This document shows, piece by piece, positions 8,901 through 17,297 of a stretch of 54,682 nt of DNA. The translations under genes and the position numbers were made by a program. The DNA lies in the NCBI RefSeq assembly GCF_001447385.1, contig NZ_LLWQ01000179.1:1-54682 (forward strand), written 5' to 3'. A model generated the notes under the pieces. That model saw only the letters and a list, made by a program, of their open reading frames with translations. It was not told the DNA's origin and searched no databases. The first letter of the stretch is position 1. Every line of letters begins with the position of its first letter. This DNA comes from Paracoccus sp. MKU1 (GTDB taxonomy: Bacteria; Pseudomonadota; Alphaproteobacteria; Rhodobacterales; Rhodobacteraceae).

Positions 8901-9191
8901 TCCTTCGCTGCCGGTCTAGCCGCGCGCACGGCAAGCGAGATACCTGCCGTCGCCGACGGAACGGCTACGCCGGTCTCTGTCATTGACTGCCTTGCAGCCG
9001 GGATCAGACGCGGCTTCGACACCCCGAACAAGCTCGCTTTTAGCGACATCAAGCGCGGCTTTCTGAGCCGCGTTCAGACGCATCAGGCCTATTCCGCCAC
9101 TATCGAGCGTGAGCCAGAGATCTCAAACATGGAAGAGTACCCTGCGGTGGTGGATCGCATGCGGATGTATCTGCTGCTGGTCGACGACTGA
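5889..9191 (+). CDS. Large Ski2/Lhr-like SF2 helicase, partner of the upstream nuclease (HamB-like)
   Basis: This 1100-aa protein starts with about 300 helical residues of unknown type. An SF2 helicase core follows: Walker A VLPTGAGKTT near residue 330, motif Ia VVFLAPTHALVDQL, DECH box (VFDECHLLSP) near residue 428, SAM-like LFLSAMLDN, motif V TPTLAQGLNLPA near residue 700, and motif VI AAARAGRAGHLANG near residue 738. Motifs V and VI resemble Ski2/Lhr-type enzymes. The C-terminal 350 residues are helical with no named domain. Such helicases unwind or survey DNA for a partner nuclease. The ATG at 5889 lies inside the end of the nuclease gene. A Hachiman-like defence role is inferred from the pairing and from its position as cargo between backbone and SOS genes. 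Confidence 0.72.
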   Translation: MFDPVTAEIMRTAPALPGLNPAELPQLLTAQYAELAARRMRRVDGAEEAAGDGAADGEWPLARIADAYEIVVSVRRDADHRRAAAFVAGTAHQILAQDLAQTDAAGSVAIMDRDRIHPAIAAAVLFLVAEQYADAHEAARFIRPEDGGQDYVCTILAEDIRDLARGNFQSILDRAQRRPEGFFSGGLLEQRGTTALFESLVVGVELFAAEVLAEDMPEKAAGRFDGARAAFARVLALSSLEHGRLGDLSQNFQTTYPGPRHLASLLLAAYDSIAGAAVTRLQPPNGSDRDYWRSWLRHRANATPFAWPNHREAIAKGFHESGKSAVLVLPTGAGKTTVSCLKIAAVLASGKSVVFLAPTHALVDQLTDDLQKVFPESLEGSVVSSDFDRLFAPGTNFESIEVMTPERCLALLSYSPEAFENVGLLVFDECHLLSPVSNLRRALDGMFCVLAFNSIAPEADFLFLSAMLDNGAAFAEWIEELTGRTCVFADPLWKPSRQARGVLLYESAAIVQMRRNAIAVQRAEDARKKKRAKHLRKPAAEALQCPPHALFGLQHNWLAGAAPSCTLAAISDAPVPLTGKLNRDGSIYLTPNVNKVAAQVAAAAARNGLKGIVFVNRKDTAASTAREISALLGDPPEQTQDEEERWKALEIELGGLEHAILAGPAAAVPHNALMLRLERDLAERLFRRADGAKVIVATPTLAQGLNLPAHIAILAGDKRSDPDEGGREDLEAHEILNAAARAGRAGHLANGIVLLIPEVVLQFRQGRAFPKGVLDKLKSVLPEDDRCLSLSDPLQTILDRINVAAAVDPDVEYALNRLATAVAPEGAETEATTRFSIGRSLAAFTAIRINQKAGFDAKVARLNELIGERAKEADDQVLAELATQSGAPLGILKSLRQRIEDQIERLPQTIPDWTSWIINWLAEDQDARDAILIRDGRAILGATGNKKDGPLTADAVRNLEPGILAWLCGEPLREIERQLGGDPAEKAICPRARELVSQLVPLSLSFAAGLAARTASEIPAVADGTATPVSVIDCLAAGIRRGFDTPNKLAFSDIKRGFLSRVQTHQAYSATIEREPEISNMEEYPAVVDRMRMYLLLVDD

Positions 9192-9354
9192 GTGTAGCAG
9201 GCAAGTTTTCAAGCATCCCTGTTACCGTACGATCAATCTTGCTAAGGAAAGCAGAAGTTAGCCTCTGTGCGGTCGCGCGGCCGCAAAGAGCCGATTTCGT
9301 TTTCTGCAACTGCGGTCAATGCGAGGTTGCTGGGTGTCGTAAAGGTTCCGACCA

Positions 9355-12300
9355 TTACCGAAAATCCCGCGTCTTTACCCTGATCGCGTCGACGTGCGGG
9401 TCGGGCACAGCCATACTGCACGCCCGCAGCCCCTTCGGTGGCTGACCGCGCAGATCAGGCGTCGGAGATTCTTGGTGGAGTTCGCATCCTCTGCCATCCG
9501 GCAGGAGGGCCGCCACGTCGCGTTGCCCAACGCTGGCCAAATCCCGCGACAGATCGACGATCCGATGGACAACGAGATGCACGACCTCGCCCTCGCGCTG
9601 AACGCGCCCCCTGACGGCAATCATGCTCGATGAGAGAATGGCCCGCCGATAGCACTCGAACACTTTCTGCCAGACCACGAGATTGGTGATGCCGGTCTCG
9701 TCCTCGATCGTGATGAACATGACGCCCTTGGCCGAACCAGGCCGCTGGCGGACGAGGACGATCCCCGCCGTCTCCAGCCAGCGGCAGTCGCGCGCGCCCA
9801 TCGCCTCGGCGCAGGAGACCATGCGGCGCTTGCGCAGAGCCTCGCGCAGGAAGGCAACCGGATGGCGGCGCAGCGACAGGCCGGTATGGCTGTAATCCGC
9901 GACCACCTCGCCGCCAGCCGCCATCGGCCGCAGGGCGATGGACGGCTCCGATATCTCTGAAACCGTCAGGCCCTCGCGTGCCGAGGCTGCCGCAAACAGC
10001 GGCAGTTCCTCGTCGCGCAACCCCTTGATCGCCCAAAGCGCTTCGCAGCGCGCGAGGCCGAAGGGCGGGCGGAAACCGTCGGCCTCGGCAATGTGGACCA
10101 ATGCGGCGACCGGAACCCCGGCCCGCCGCCAGAGATCCTCGACCGAGGCAAATGGCTGATCGGCACGGGCGGCGACAATCGCCGCCGCATGGGCATTGGC
10201 AAGCCCCTTGACCATGCGCAGGCCAAGCCGAACCGCAAAGCGCGCCTCGTTGCCGGTCGGCTCCAGCGTGCAATCCCAGCGGGAGGCATTGGCGCAGATC
10301 GGGCGCAACTCGACGCCATGGTCGCGCGCATCGCGCACGATCTGGGCCGGGGCATAGAATCCCATCGGCTGGCTGTTCAGTAGCGCGGCGCAGAAGGCAT
10401 CGGGATGCCAGCATTTCAGCCAGGCCGAGGCATAGGCGATCAGCGCGAAACTTGCCGCATGGCTTTCGGGAAAGCCGTAGGAGCCGAAGCCCTCCAACTG
10501 CCGGAAGGTGCGTTCGGCAAAGTCCTGTTCATAGCCCTTGGCAACCATGCCCGAGATCAGCTTGTCGCGGAATTTCGAGACGCCGCCGGTGTGCTTGAAT
10601 GTGGCCATGCTCTTCCTTAGCATATCGGCCTCACCGGGGGTGAAGCCCGCGCATTCAATGGCGACGCGCATCGCCTGTTCCTGAAACAGCGGCACGCCGA
10701 GGGTCTTGCCCAGCACCTTCTCCAGTTCGGGTGTCGGATAATCGACCTCTTCCAACCCCTCGCGGCGGCGCAGATAGGGATGGACCATATCGCCCTGGAT
10801 CGGGCCAGGCCGGACGATGGCGACCTGCACCACCAGATCGTAATAGGTGCGCGGCTTCAGGCGCGGCAGCATGGACATCTGCGCCCGGCTTTCGATCTGG
10901 AAGGTTCCCAGCGTGTCCGCCTTGCGGATCATCGCATAGGTGCGCGGATCTTCGGCCGGGATCGTCGCCAGATCAAGGGCGATGCCCTTGTGTTCCACGA
11001 TCAGATCCAGCCCCTTGCGCATGCAGGTCAGCATCCCCAGCGCCAGCACATCCACCTTCATGAAGCGCAAGGCGTCGATGTCGTCCTTGTCCCATTCGAT
11101 GATCTGGCGATCCGCCATGGCGGCGGGTTCGATCGGCACCAACTCGTCCAGCCGGTCATGGGTCAGGACAAAGCCGCCGGGATGTTGCGACAAATGCCGC
11201 GGCGCCCCGCGAAGCTGGGCGGCCAGATCAAGGGTCAGGCGCAAACGCCGATCCTCCGGGTTGAGGTTCAACTCACGAAGCTGCTGATCGTTGACACCGG
11301 TCTCGGACCAGCCCCAGAGCTGGCCGGAGAGTGTCTGGATCAGATCCTCGGGCAGCCCCATGGCCTTGCCGACATCGCGCAGCGCGCCCTTGGAGCGATA
11401 GCGGGTCACGGTGGCGGTCAGCGCGGCCCGGTCACGGCCATAGTTCTCATAGACCCATTGGATGACTTCCTCACGGCGTTCGTGCTCGAAATCGACGTCG
11501 ATATCCGGCGGTTCGCGGCGTTCCTCGGAGACGAAGCGCTCGAACAGCAGATCGTTGCGGCCGGGGTCGATGGCGGTGATGCCGAGAACATAGCAGACGG
11601 CGCTGTTCGCCGCCGATCCCCGCCCCTGACAGAGAATGCCGCGCGACCGGGCAAAGCGGACGATACTGTTCACGGTCAGGAAATAGGGCGCGTAATCGAG
11701 CTTGCCGATCAGGGTCAGCTCATGGCGCAACGCCGCCGTCACCTCATCCGGCACGCCCTCGGGGTAGCGGTTGGCCGCGCCCTGCCAGGTCATCCGCACC
11801 AGTGTTTCCTGCGGGGTCAGTGCGGGATCGTCGCGTTCCTCCGGATATTGATAACGCAGCTCATCCAGGCTGAAGCGGCAACGGTCGGCGATCTCGATGG
11901 TGCGGGCCAGCGCCTCGGGCCAGCGGGCGAAGAGCCGGCGCATCTCGGCGGGCGGCTTGAGATAGCGGTCGGCATGACGCTCACGGCGAAAGCCCAGCTG
12001 GTCGATGGTGGTGTTGTGGCGGATCGCAGTGACCACATCCTGCAGCATCCTCCGGCCAGGCTCGTGGAACAGCACGTCATTGGTCACGACGGTCGGCACG
12101 CCGATCCGCTGCGCCAGTTGCGAAAGCTCCCAGAGCCGCATCTGGTCGTTGGGCCTGCGGCGCAGGGTCAGCGCCAGATAGGCCCGGTCGCCGAAGGCAT
12201 CGCGCAAACGGCGCAATCGGAAGCCGCAGTATTCATCGGCATCATCCGGCACCAGCACCGCGATCAGCCCTTCGCCATAGGCGGTGAGATCGGCCCATTC

Positions 12301-12627
12301 CAGGTGGCACTTGCCCTTGCCGGCCCGGCCCTTGCCAAGCGTCAGCAGCCGGCAGAGCCGGGCATAGGCCGCTCGGTCGGTCGGATAGACCAGCACCGAC
12401 ATGCCGCAGGCGAGATCGAGGCGGCAGCCAACGATCAGCCGGATGCCGGTTGCCTTCGCCGCCTCATGGGCGCGAACGATGCCCGCCAGCGAATTGCGAT
12501 CCACCACCGCCAGCGCCTCGATCCCCATCGCCGCCGCCGTCGCGAACAATTCCTCGGCCGAAGAGGCCCCGCGCAGAAAGGAAAACTGCGTGGTGACCTG
12601 CAATTCGGCATAGCGGGGCGCATTCAT
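9355..12627 (-). CDS. dnaE2: Error-prone DNA polymerase DnaE2 (ImuC)
   Basis: This 1090-aa C-family polymerase begins [17 protein letters not shown], the PHP domain start. It has the catalytic block [19 protein letters not shown] near residue 374, the [11 protein letters not shown] segment of the palm/fingers, helix-hairpin-helix residues ([20 protein letters not shown], about 720-740), and a C-terminal OB fold ([18 protein letters not shown]). It ends IRVKTRDFR, typical of DnaE2. DnaE2 performs translesion synthesis in the ImuA/ImuB/DnaE2 mutasome. Its ATG overlaps the imuB stop (ATGA, 12624-12627), so it is the last gene of the SOS-controlled operon. Length and motifs are complete. Usually chromosomal, this operon also travels on plasmids, as seems to be the case here. 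Confidence 0.95.
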   Translation of the reverse strand: MNAPRYAELQVTTQFSFLRGASSAEELFATAAAMGIEALAVVDRNSLAGIVRAHEAAKATGIRLIVGCRLDLACGMSVLVYPTDRAAYARLCRLLTLGKGRAGKGKCHLEWADLTAYGEGLIAVLVPDDADEYCGFRLRRLRDAFGDRAYLALTLRRRPNDQMRLWELSQLAQRIGVPTVVTNDVLFHEPGRRMLQDVVTAIRHNTTIDQLGFRRERHADRYLKPPAEMRRLFARWPEALARTIEIADRCRFSLDELRYQYPEERDDPALTPQETLVRMTWQGAANRYPEGVPDEVTAALRHELTLIGKLDYAPYFLTVNSIVRFARSRGILCQGRGSAANSAVCYVLGITAIDPGRNDLLFERFVSEERREPPDIDVDFEHERREEVIQWVYENYGRDRAALTATVTRYRSKGALRDVGKAMGLPEDLIQTLSGQLWGWSETGVNDQQLRELNLNPEDRRLRLTLDLAAQLRGAPRHLSQHPGGFVLTHDRLDELVPIEPAAMADRQIIEWDKDDIDALRFMKVDVLALGMLTCMRKGLDLIVEHKGIALDLATIPAEDPRTYAMIRKADTLGTFQIESRAQMSMLPRLKPRTYYDLVVQVAIVRPGPIQGDMVHPYLRRREGLEEVDYPTPELEKVLGKTLGVPLFQEQAMRVAIECAGFTPGEADMLRKSMATFKHTGGVSKFRDKLISGMVAKGYEQDFAERTFRQLEGFGSYGFPESHAASFALIAYASAWLKCWHPDAFCAALLNSQPMGFYAPAQIVRDARDHGVELRPICANASRWDCTLEPTGNEARFAVRLGLRMVKGLANAHAAAIVAARADQPFASVEDLWRRAGVPVAALVHIAEADGFRPPFGLARCEALWAIKGLRDEELPLFAAASAREGLTVSEISEPSIALRPMAAGGEVVADYSHTGLSLRRHPVAFLREALRKRRMVSCAEAMGARDCRWLETAGIVLVRQRPGSAKGVMFITIEDETGITNLVVWQKVFECYRRAILSSSMIAVRGRVQREGEVVHLVVHRIVDLSRDLASVGQRDVAALLPDGRGCELHQESPTPDLRGQPPKGLRACSMAVPDPHVDAIRVKTRDFR

Positions 12628-14147
12628 CCGAAAACCCCGTGCAGGAACCAGCGATGCGATCCGGTGGCGACATCCTCGCCGTCACCGGCGCGGAAGATCC
12701 AGAAGCGTTCGCCAGCGTCATCCTCGATGCGGAAATAATCCCGCACCGCGACCAGCTCGGCATCGCGCTTCCACCATTCCCCGAAGACCCGCTCGGGGCC
12801 ATCGGCCCGGCGCACCCGCCGCCGCACGCCGCGCCACGAGATCCAGTTCGGCGGATCGTCGGGCAGCAGCGCCATGGTCTCGATCGGATCGGGACGGGGC
12901 AACAGCCGCGAGGGGCGCGGCCAGTGATCGGGCCAGCCCGCGCCGGTCTCTTCCGCCAGGGCCGGAATGCGGCAGACGGATCGCTCGGGCACATCGCTGG
13001 CCACCGGCGCGAAGCGATAAATCGCGCGGGCGCCGACCCGGTTGGCGAGCGTGTCGATCAGGCCTGACAGGTCAGGCTCGGGCGCCTCGATCAGGTGGCT
13101 CACGGCCTGGCGCTCGGTCATGGGTTCCGCCAGCGTGGCCGTCAGCGTCATGATCTCGATGCCGAGGCCGGGGTCGATGGTCTCGATCTTGTCGCAGAGC
13201 AGCCGGGTCAGGCGCTGAGGGTCGCGCACCGGCCGCGCGAGGCCGATGCGGACGGTCTCGACACGGCTGTCTATCCGGTGGCAGAGCAGGTCGAGGCGGC
13301 GCACGCCGAGGCCGCGGACCTCCAGCGCCTCGCAGAGCGTTGCGACCAGCTTTCCAATATAGCGGGCGATGGTCTCAGCGGCGGCGATGGGTTCGGCAAA
13401 GCTGCGCCGCGCCTCGATCATGTCCTCGGGGCGCAGCGGCTCGATGGGTTCGGCGCTGTTGCCCAGGGCCTGATCCAGCCGACGGGACAGTTCCGGCCCG
13501 AAGCGCAGCGTCAGGGGCGCGCGGGGCTGGCCGATCAGATCGCCGATCCGGGAAAACCCCAGATCGCGCAGGCCAGCCGGGATCGCGGGCGACAGCCGTA
13601 GAGCCTCCAGCGGCAGCGGCGCGAGCATGTCGATGCTGGCCCCCGGCATGGCGATCAGCACCGGATTGGACCCATAGCGCGCCAGCGCATGGGCCGCGCC
13701 CCAGGTGTCGGCAATGGCGGCCCGTGCAGACACACCCGACAAGGTGAGCCGCCCGATCAGCGCATCGAGCATCGCCGCATCGCCGCCATGCAGATGATCC
13801 GCGCCGGTAGAGTCGATCACGATCCCGTCCGGCGGATCGACCGCCACAATCGGCGCGATCCGTTGCAACACCCAGAGCGCGAGGCGCTCCAAGCTTTCGG
13901 CATCGGCTTTTGGGTCGGCGGGTTCAATCACCAGTCCCGGCACCAGCGCCTGCGCCTTGGTGACGGGCATGCCGACCCGCAGGCCGAGCGCCTGCGCGGT
14001 CGCGTCGACCGCCGTCACGATACGGCGGTTACGATCACGTCCTGCAATGATGAGCGGCACCTCAACTGGCGGCGCTGTGTCGCCGGCCTTCCGCCGCAGC
14101 CGGTCTGTCGGCCATGTCGGCAGGAAGACCGAGATGACCCGAGCCAT
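12624..14147 (-). CDS. imuB: ImuB, catalytically inactive Y-family polymerase-like protein
   Basis: This 507-aa protein has a Y-family fold start ([19 protein letters not shown]), the motif [15 protein letters not shown] near residue 110, and a little-finger-like C-terminal half. The first catalytic acid of active Y-family enzymes (the D in MDAFYASVE) is missing, and the usual SxDE motif is reduced to a single Asp (VIDSTG). This is the normal state of ImuB, which acts as the scaffold that brings DnaE2 to the beta clamp. It overlaps imuA upstream by 86 bases and dnaE2 downstream by four. The end of the protein ([14 protein letters not shown], then FWIFRAGDG and [10 protein letters not shown]) is typical of ImuB. 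Confidence 0.93.
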   Translation of the reverse strand: MARVISVFLPTWPTDRLRRKAGDTAPPVEVPLIIAGRDRNRRIVTAVDATAQALGLRVGMPVTKAQALVPGLVIEPADPKADAESLERLALWVLQRIAPIVAVDPPDGIVIDSTGADHLHGGDAAMLDALIGRLTLSGVSARAAIADTWGAAHALARYGSNPVLIAMPGASIDMLAPLPLEALRLSPAIPAGLRDLGFSRIGDLIGQPRAPLTLRFGPELSRRLDQALGNSAEPIEPLRPEDMIEARRSFAEPIAAAETIARYIGKLVATLCEALEVRGLGVRRLDLLCHRIDSRVETVRIGLARPVRDPQRLTRLLCDKIETIDPGLGIEIMTLTATLAEPMTERQAVSHLIEAPEPDLSGLIDTLANRVGARAIYRFAPVASDVPERSVCRIPALAEETGAGWPDHWPRPSRLLPRPDPIETMALLPDDPPNWISWRGVRRRVRRADGPERVFGEWWKRDAELVAVRDYFRIEDDAGERFWIFRAGDGEDVATGSHRWFLHGVFG

Positions 14148-14823
14148 CGCACGCCTCCAGTTCGATATCGAGGGATTCTCCCGCCCGCGCCCGGATCAGT
14201 TCGATCAGCCAGCGCGCGCGACCGACGCCGGGCACGGGCAAAGGCCGGGACGGCAGCACCGAGATCCGCCAGCGGGTCATCGCCGCCGTCGGCTGGCCGA
14301 AATCGCTGGCCTCGGCCTGCCGCCGCCAGCGGCGCAGGGCGAGGCCGATGGTGCCGCTTTCCTTGGCGGCCAGGTGCAGCCGCCGCGAGGCGGTCATCGG
14401 CAGCCGGGCAATATCGGCGACCACCGCGCCCAGCCCACCGTGCCGCAGGCCTTCCTCCATGCAGGCCAGGACCGACTTGTCATCGCCGGCCTCGACATGG
14501 ATGACGCGATCGGGCGGCAGGCCGGCCTGTTCCAGGCCCGGCGCGAACAGATCCTGCTGGGCGACGCACCACAGCACCTTGCCTTGGGTCCGCGCGGCGA
14601 TCCCGGCCACGAAACAGGCCGCCGCCGCGCCGTCCACGGCGCCGTTGCCGCCGCCCGCAACCTCATGCAGACAGCCAAGAGCCAACCCACCACCGGGCAG
14701 TTTGCGGTCCAGAGACGGAACGCCGAAGGGCAGCACTTCCCGCGCGCGAGCGCCATCACCTTCAAGCTGCGCGATTCGCACACGAAGGGCCGCAATGGCT
14801 GGACTGATGGCGAGCTCGTGCAT
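14062..14823 (-). CDS. imuA: ImuA, RecA-like mutasome component
   Basis: This 253-aa protein begins MHELAISPAIAALRVRIAQL and contains a degenerate RecA/SulA-like core: LPFGVPSLDRKLPGGGLALG near residue 35, LHEVAGGG, then VLWCVAQQDLFAPGLEQAG and ESGTIGLALRRWRR near residue 165. ImuA-type proteins regulate RecA and are required with ImuB and DnaE2 for DNA-damage-induced mutagenesis. It is the first gene of the imuA-imuB-dnaE2 operon. The ATG lies 48 bases from a perfect LexA box at 14871-14885, so damage induction is expected. It overlaps imuB by 86 bases in another frame, long but common for this pair. High confidence. Confidence 0.9.
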   Translation of the reverse strand: MHELAISPAIAALRVRIAQLEGDGARAREVLPFGVPSLDRKLPGGGLALGCLHEVAGGGNGAVDGAAAACFVAGIAARTQGKVLWCVAQQDLFAPGLEQAGLPPDRVIHVEAGDDKSVLACMEEGLRHGGLGAVVADIARLPMTASRRLHLAAKESGTIGLALRRWRRQAEASDFGQPTAAMTRWRISVLPSRPLPVPGVGRARWLIELIRARAGESLDIELEACDGSGHLGLPADMADRPAAAEGRRHSAAS

Positions 14824-14870
14824 CTGGAAGGCAGGCTCCGGATCTTCTCAAGGGCAAATCCTGTCGTTAT

Positions 14871-14885
14871 GTTCTTTGTTTGTTC
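14871..14885. promoter_or_regulatory. SOS (LexA) box shared by imuA and the HMCES gene
   Basis: The sequence GTTCTTTGTTTGTTC is an exact match to the alphaproteobacterial LexA direct-repeat operator GTTC-N7-GTTC. It lies 48 bases upstream of the imuA ATG on one side and about 100 bases upstream of the HMCES start on the other, in the only gap between these divergent genes. LexA binding here is expected to repress at least imuA-imuB-dnaE2 and possibly both directions. Confidence 0.88.
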
Positions 14886-14983
14886 TAGTGCGCGGCGGGA
14901 GTCAATCTGAGTCTCGTAAGATGTGATCGGAAGCCTTGCCGGAACTTCTGGCGTATGATGGCCGCAAAATCGGAGAAGCGGGT

Positions 14984-15652
14984 TTGTGCAATCTCTACAA
15001 TCTGACCACCAACCAGCAGGCGATCCGGGATTTCGTGGCGCTCATCCACGACAGTATCGGCAATCTGGAACCGATCCTCGACGTCTATCCCGACCGGCCC
15101 GCGCCGGTCGTGCGCAAAACCGATGGCGGGCTGGAGCTTGCTCGCCTTACATGGGGAATGCCCACGCCGGTCGAGCATCTGAAGACCCCGGACGCGCCTG
15201 ACACCGGCGTCACCAATGTTCGCAAGACCTGGATACGGCACTGGCAACAGTGGCTCGGGGTTGAGCACCGTTGCGTCGTCCCGGCGACGGCGTTCTCGGA
15301 ATACGGGCAGGTGCCTGATCCGGTGACGAAGCGCAAACCACTCTACTGGTTCGCGCTCGACCAGGCGCAGCCCCTGTTCTTCTTCGCCGGGATCTGGACC
15401 CGATGGGAAGGGACGCGCGGATCGAACCGCACGCCGAGACCGGGCGAACATGAACTCTTCGCTTTCCTCACCACTGATGCCAACGAAGTGGTGAAGCCGA
15501 TCCATCCCAAGGCAATGCCAGTGATCCTGACCAATTCCGACGAGGTGGAGGTCTGGCTGACGGCCGACTGGCGCGAGGCGAAGGCCCTGCAACGACCTTT
15601 GCCCGCCGATCGGCTGGAAGGTATCGAAAAACCGGCAACTCCGACAGGTTGA
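14984..15652 (+). CDS. yedK: SOS-response-associated peptidase, HMCES/YedK family (TTG start)
   Basis: This 222-aa protein is read from TTG at 14984 as M-C-N-L-Y-N-L-T-T-N. HMCES/YedK enzymes need cysteine at position 2, exposed after removal of Met, to form the covalent thiazolidine link with abasic sites in single-stranded DNA. Only this start puts Cys at position 2; it has GGAGAAG upstream (14972-14978). An in-frame ATG at 14936 would bury the cysteine. Other active-site landmarks are CVVPATAFSEY (Glu, about residue 111) and KPIHPKAMPVIL (His, about residue 169). The gene faces imuA across a LexA box and is followed after nine bases by a dinB fragment, consistent with a DNA-damage cassette. 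High confidence in family, good confidence in the start. Confidence 0.9.
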   Translation: MCNLYNLTTNQQAIRDFVALIHDSIGNLEPILDVYPDRPAPVVRKTDGGLELARLTWGMPTPVEHLKTPDAPDTGVTNVRKTWIRHWQQWLGVEHRCVVPATAFSEYGQVPDPVTKRKPLYWFALDQAQPLFFFAGIWTRWEGTRGSNRTPRPGEHELFAFLTTDANEVVKPIHPKAMPVILTNSDEVEVWLTADWREAKALQRPLPADRLEGIEKPATPTG

Positions 15653-15661
15653 CGACGAAGC

Positions 15662-15802
15662 ATGTCGGGATCGGGAGAACAGATCGGGGAGGCCGCCGAG
15701 CCAGACAGGAATATCGGCAAGATCATCCATGTGGATATGGATGCGTTCTATGCCTCGGTCGAGCAGCGCGACAAGCCGGAGTTGCGGGGCAAGCCGGTCG
15801 CT
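15662..15802 (+). pseudogene. dinB: DNA polymerase IV (dinB) 5' fragment, cut at a recombination junction
   Basis: The first 47 codons are clear Pol [21 protein letters not shown] followed by PELRGKPVA, including the first catalytic Asp and the steric-gate region. Immediately after GKPVA, where DinB continues with VGG and the fingers, the reading changes to unrelated residues ([13 protein letters not shown]...) and stops at 15904. Around 300 codons of the palm, thumb and little finger are missing, and no remainder is visible elsewhere in the window. The gene was the third member of the SOS cassette and has been broken by acquisition of the DNA to its right. It cannot make an active polymerase. 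Confidence 0.88.
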
Positions 15803-15900
15803 CCTAACCTAGCGCAGCTTCGGTCGAGTTCGAGATGTCAAGCGGCGGTACGTGCCCTCTCGAAGTTGCGCGACCTGTACCCCTCGGACTATCTTGAGGA

Positions 15901-16766
15901 ATGATGCAAAGCACCGCTCCAGATCCCAATAAGCAACCGGAAATACTCGGTCGAACACGCCGGCTGACGCCGCAGCACAGAATCACCTTCGACCAGATAT
16001 TTCACAGTGGTGGTGGCTACGTTCTGAATTTCTCTGACCGGACCATGGGTGAATGGTTTGAAGAATTCTTCGATTTCAATATTTTTGACGAACGTTATCA
16101 GATCGAGGGCGATAGCAAGGGCAAGACGCTGAGGGGTTTTATCGAGGTCGCCGAGCCACGCCTCGTTGCTCGCGTCCTTCGCGCGCACTATGGGACTATC
16201 GTTGTAGCCTGGACGGTTTCGTGGAAGACAATTCCGATCAGGAGACGCGACTCAAGATGTGGCTCGAACAGTTCACCAACGAGTTGGAGAACTCCTCATC
16301 GCTTAATCTGGACGAGGCGTTCAAGGACTTCTCGAGCGATACGACTTTGCCCAAGCTACGAGCGTCGATCGCTGGGGATCTGATCGGCAACAAGCCTGAT
16401 GTGGCACTCGATCGCATACACACATACTGCGTGAAGCGGTTCCGTGCACTGCTAGCGGATCGAGGTATGCCGTGCGATCCATCGACACCACTACACGCCA
16501 TTTTCGGTGCATATGGCAAAGCGGTGCGAGATGAAGGTGTAGTGAGCCAATTTGCACTACCGACCCTGCGCGTTCAGCATAAGCTCTTTGAAGGTCTCAA
16601 TGACGCGCGCAACAAGCGCTCTTTCGCGCATGACAACGACCTCCTTGCTGTTTCGGAGGCGCGGTTCATCGTCGATTGCGTATTGGCATCGCTTTCCTTC
16701 ATCGAACGGATCGAGGCCGACCGGGACTCAGCAAACACCACTTCGGACAACGAGATTCCGTTCTAG
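15901..16766 (+). pseudogene. Abortive-infection (Abi_C) family gene with a 2-base frameshift
   Basis: Two overlapping frames together read as one protein of about 287 aa. The first frame (from ATG 15901) gives the Abi-type N-terminal half: YVLNFSDRTMGEWFEEFFDF and FDERYQIEGDSKGKTLRGF, up to ARVLRA. The second frame continues LWDYRCSLDGFVEDNSDQET and ends with the Abi C-terminal domain (SFALP-like residues, then LNDARNKRSFAHDNDLLAVS and a final helix). The switch lies in CGCGCGC at 16180-16186: deleting one CG pair restores RVLRALWDYR. A separate start at GTG 16221 would give only the 181-aa C-terminal part. The domain is usually linked to phage-triggered growth arrest. The gene may be inactive, phase-variable, or affected by a sequencing error. 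Confidence 0.7.
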
Positions 16767-17087
16767 AATTGCCCTTCTTGCTCGGGGTCAGGCCACCTGG
16801 TCCAACTGTCGACCCAGCCAAGTATTGCAGCTGCCCCCTGCCCGCATTAGACTGACCTCAGGACATGGCTGGAACGTCGCGCTGTGCGAGCAGATGTTCA
16901 AATCTCCTGGCGAGCCGCAAATTCGCACATCGTCGCGCCAGTATTTTTGCGACGCCATGCTGCTCAGGACTACGCCAATGCCCGACCCAGCCCTCCATTC
17001 CCCGCCGAACGCCGCCGGGCGCTTCTCTGTAACGCATTGGAAATGCTGCGTAGTCTCTGTGCAGGCTCTTCAGGGATCGGCACGGGA
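16767..17087. other. Gap between the Abi gene and the recombinase pair, no gene seen
   Basis: This 321-base stretch contains open frames but none with a convincing start, composition or similarity. The stretch just before 17088 is open in the frame of the small downstream gene, so an older, longer gene could have been truncated here. No hairpin terminator or clear promoter was found. Confidence 0.4.
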
Positions 17088-17288
17088 ATGGCACGGCAAC
17101 GACAAACCACCGCATCGAAGCTTCGGCTGGTCACCGAGACCACCGATGAAGCCGTTGCGCGCGTTGCTGGCACCCGCAACCCCGACCCCCGCCTCGCCGA
17201 TCTCGTCCGGCAACTCGCCCGGCAGGCTGCGGGCGATTTCGTCCAACAGGAGACGGCCCGATTGGCGGGCGGCCGCCTCCCAGACTGA
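17088..17288 (+). CDS. Small hypothetical protein upstream of the serine recombinase
   Basis: This 66-aa protein begins MARQRQTTASKLRLVTETTD and ends RQAAGDFVQQETARLAGGRL plus two residues. It is basic at the start and then helical. It lies nine bases before the recombinase start on the same strand, so the two are almost certainly co-transcribed. Small genes in this position are common next to large serine recombinases of alphaproteobacterial islands and could encode a directionality or regulatory factor, but nothing in the sequence proves that. The frame is open further upstream (to 16884); the ATG at 17088 is chosen because GGGA precedes it and the protein character changes there. Confidence 0.55.
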   Translation: MARQRQTTASKLRLVTETTDEAVARVAGTRNPDPRLADLVRQLARQAAGDFVQQETARLAGGRLPD

Positions 17289-17297
17289 GGTGTCCGC

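Noticed and set aside
10780..12738. A 652-codon plus-strand frame opposite dnaE2
   Set aside because: dnaE2 on the minus strand has all catalytic motifs; the plus frame is a by-product of third-position GC.
14936..14983. ATG 14936 as the start of the HMCES gene
   Set aside because: It would place the essential cysteine at position 18; TTG 14984 gives Cys2 and has a ribosome site.
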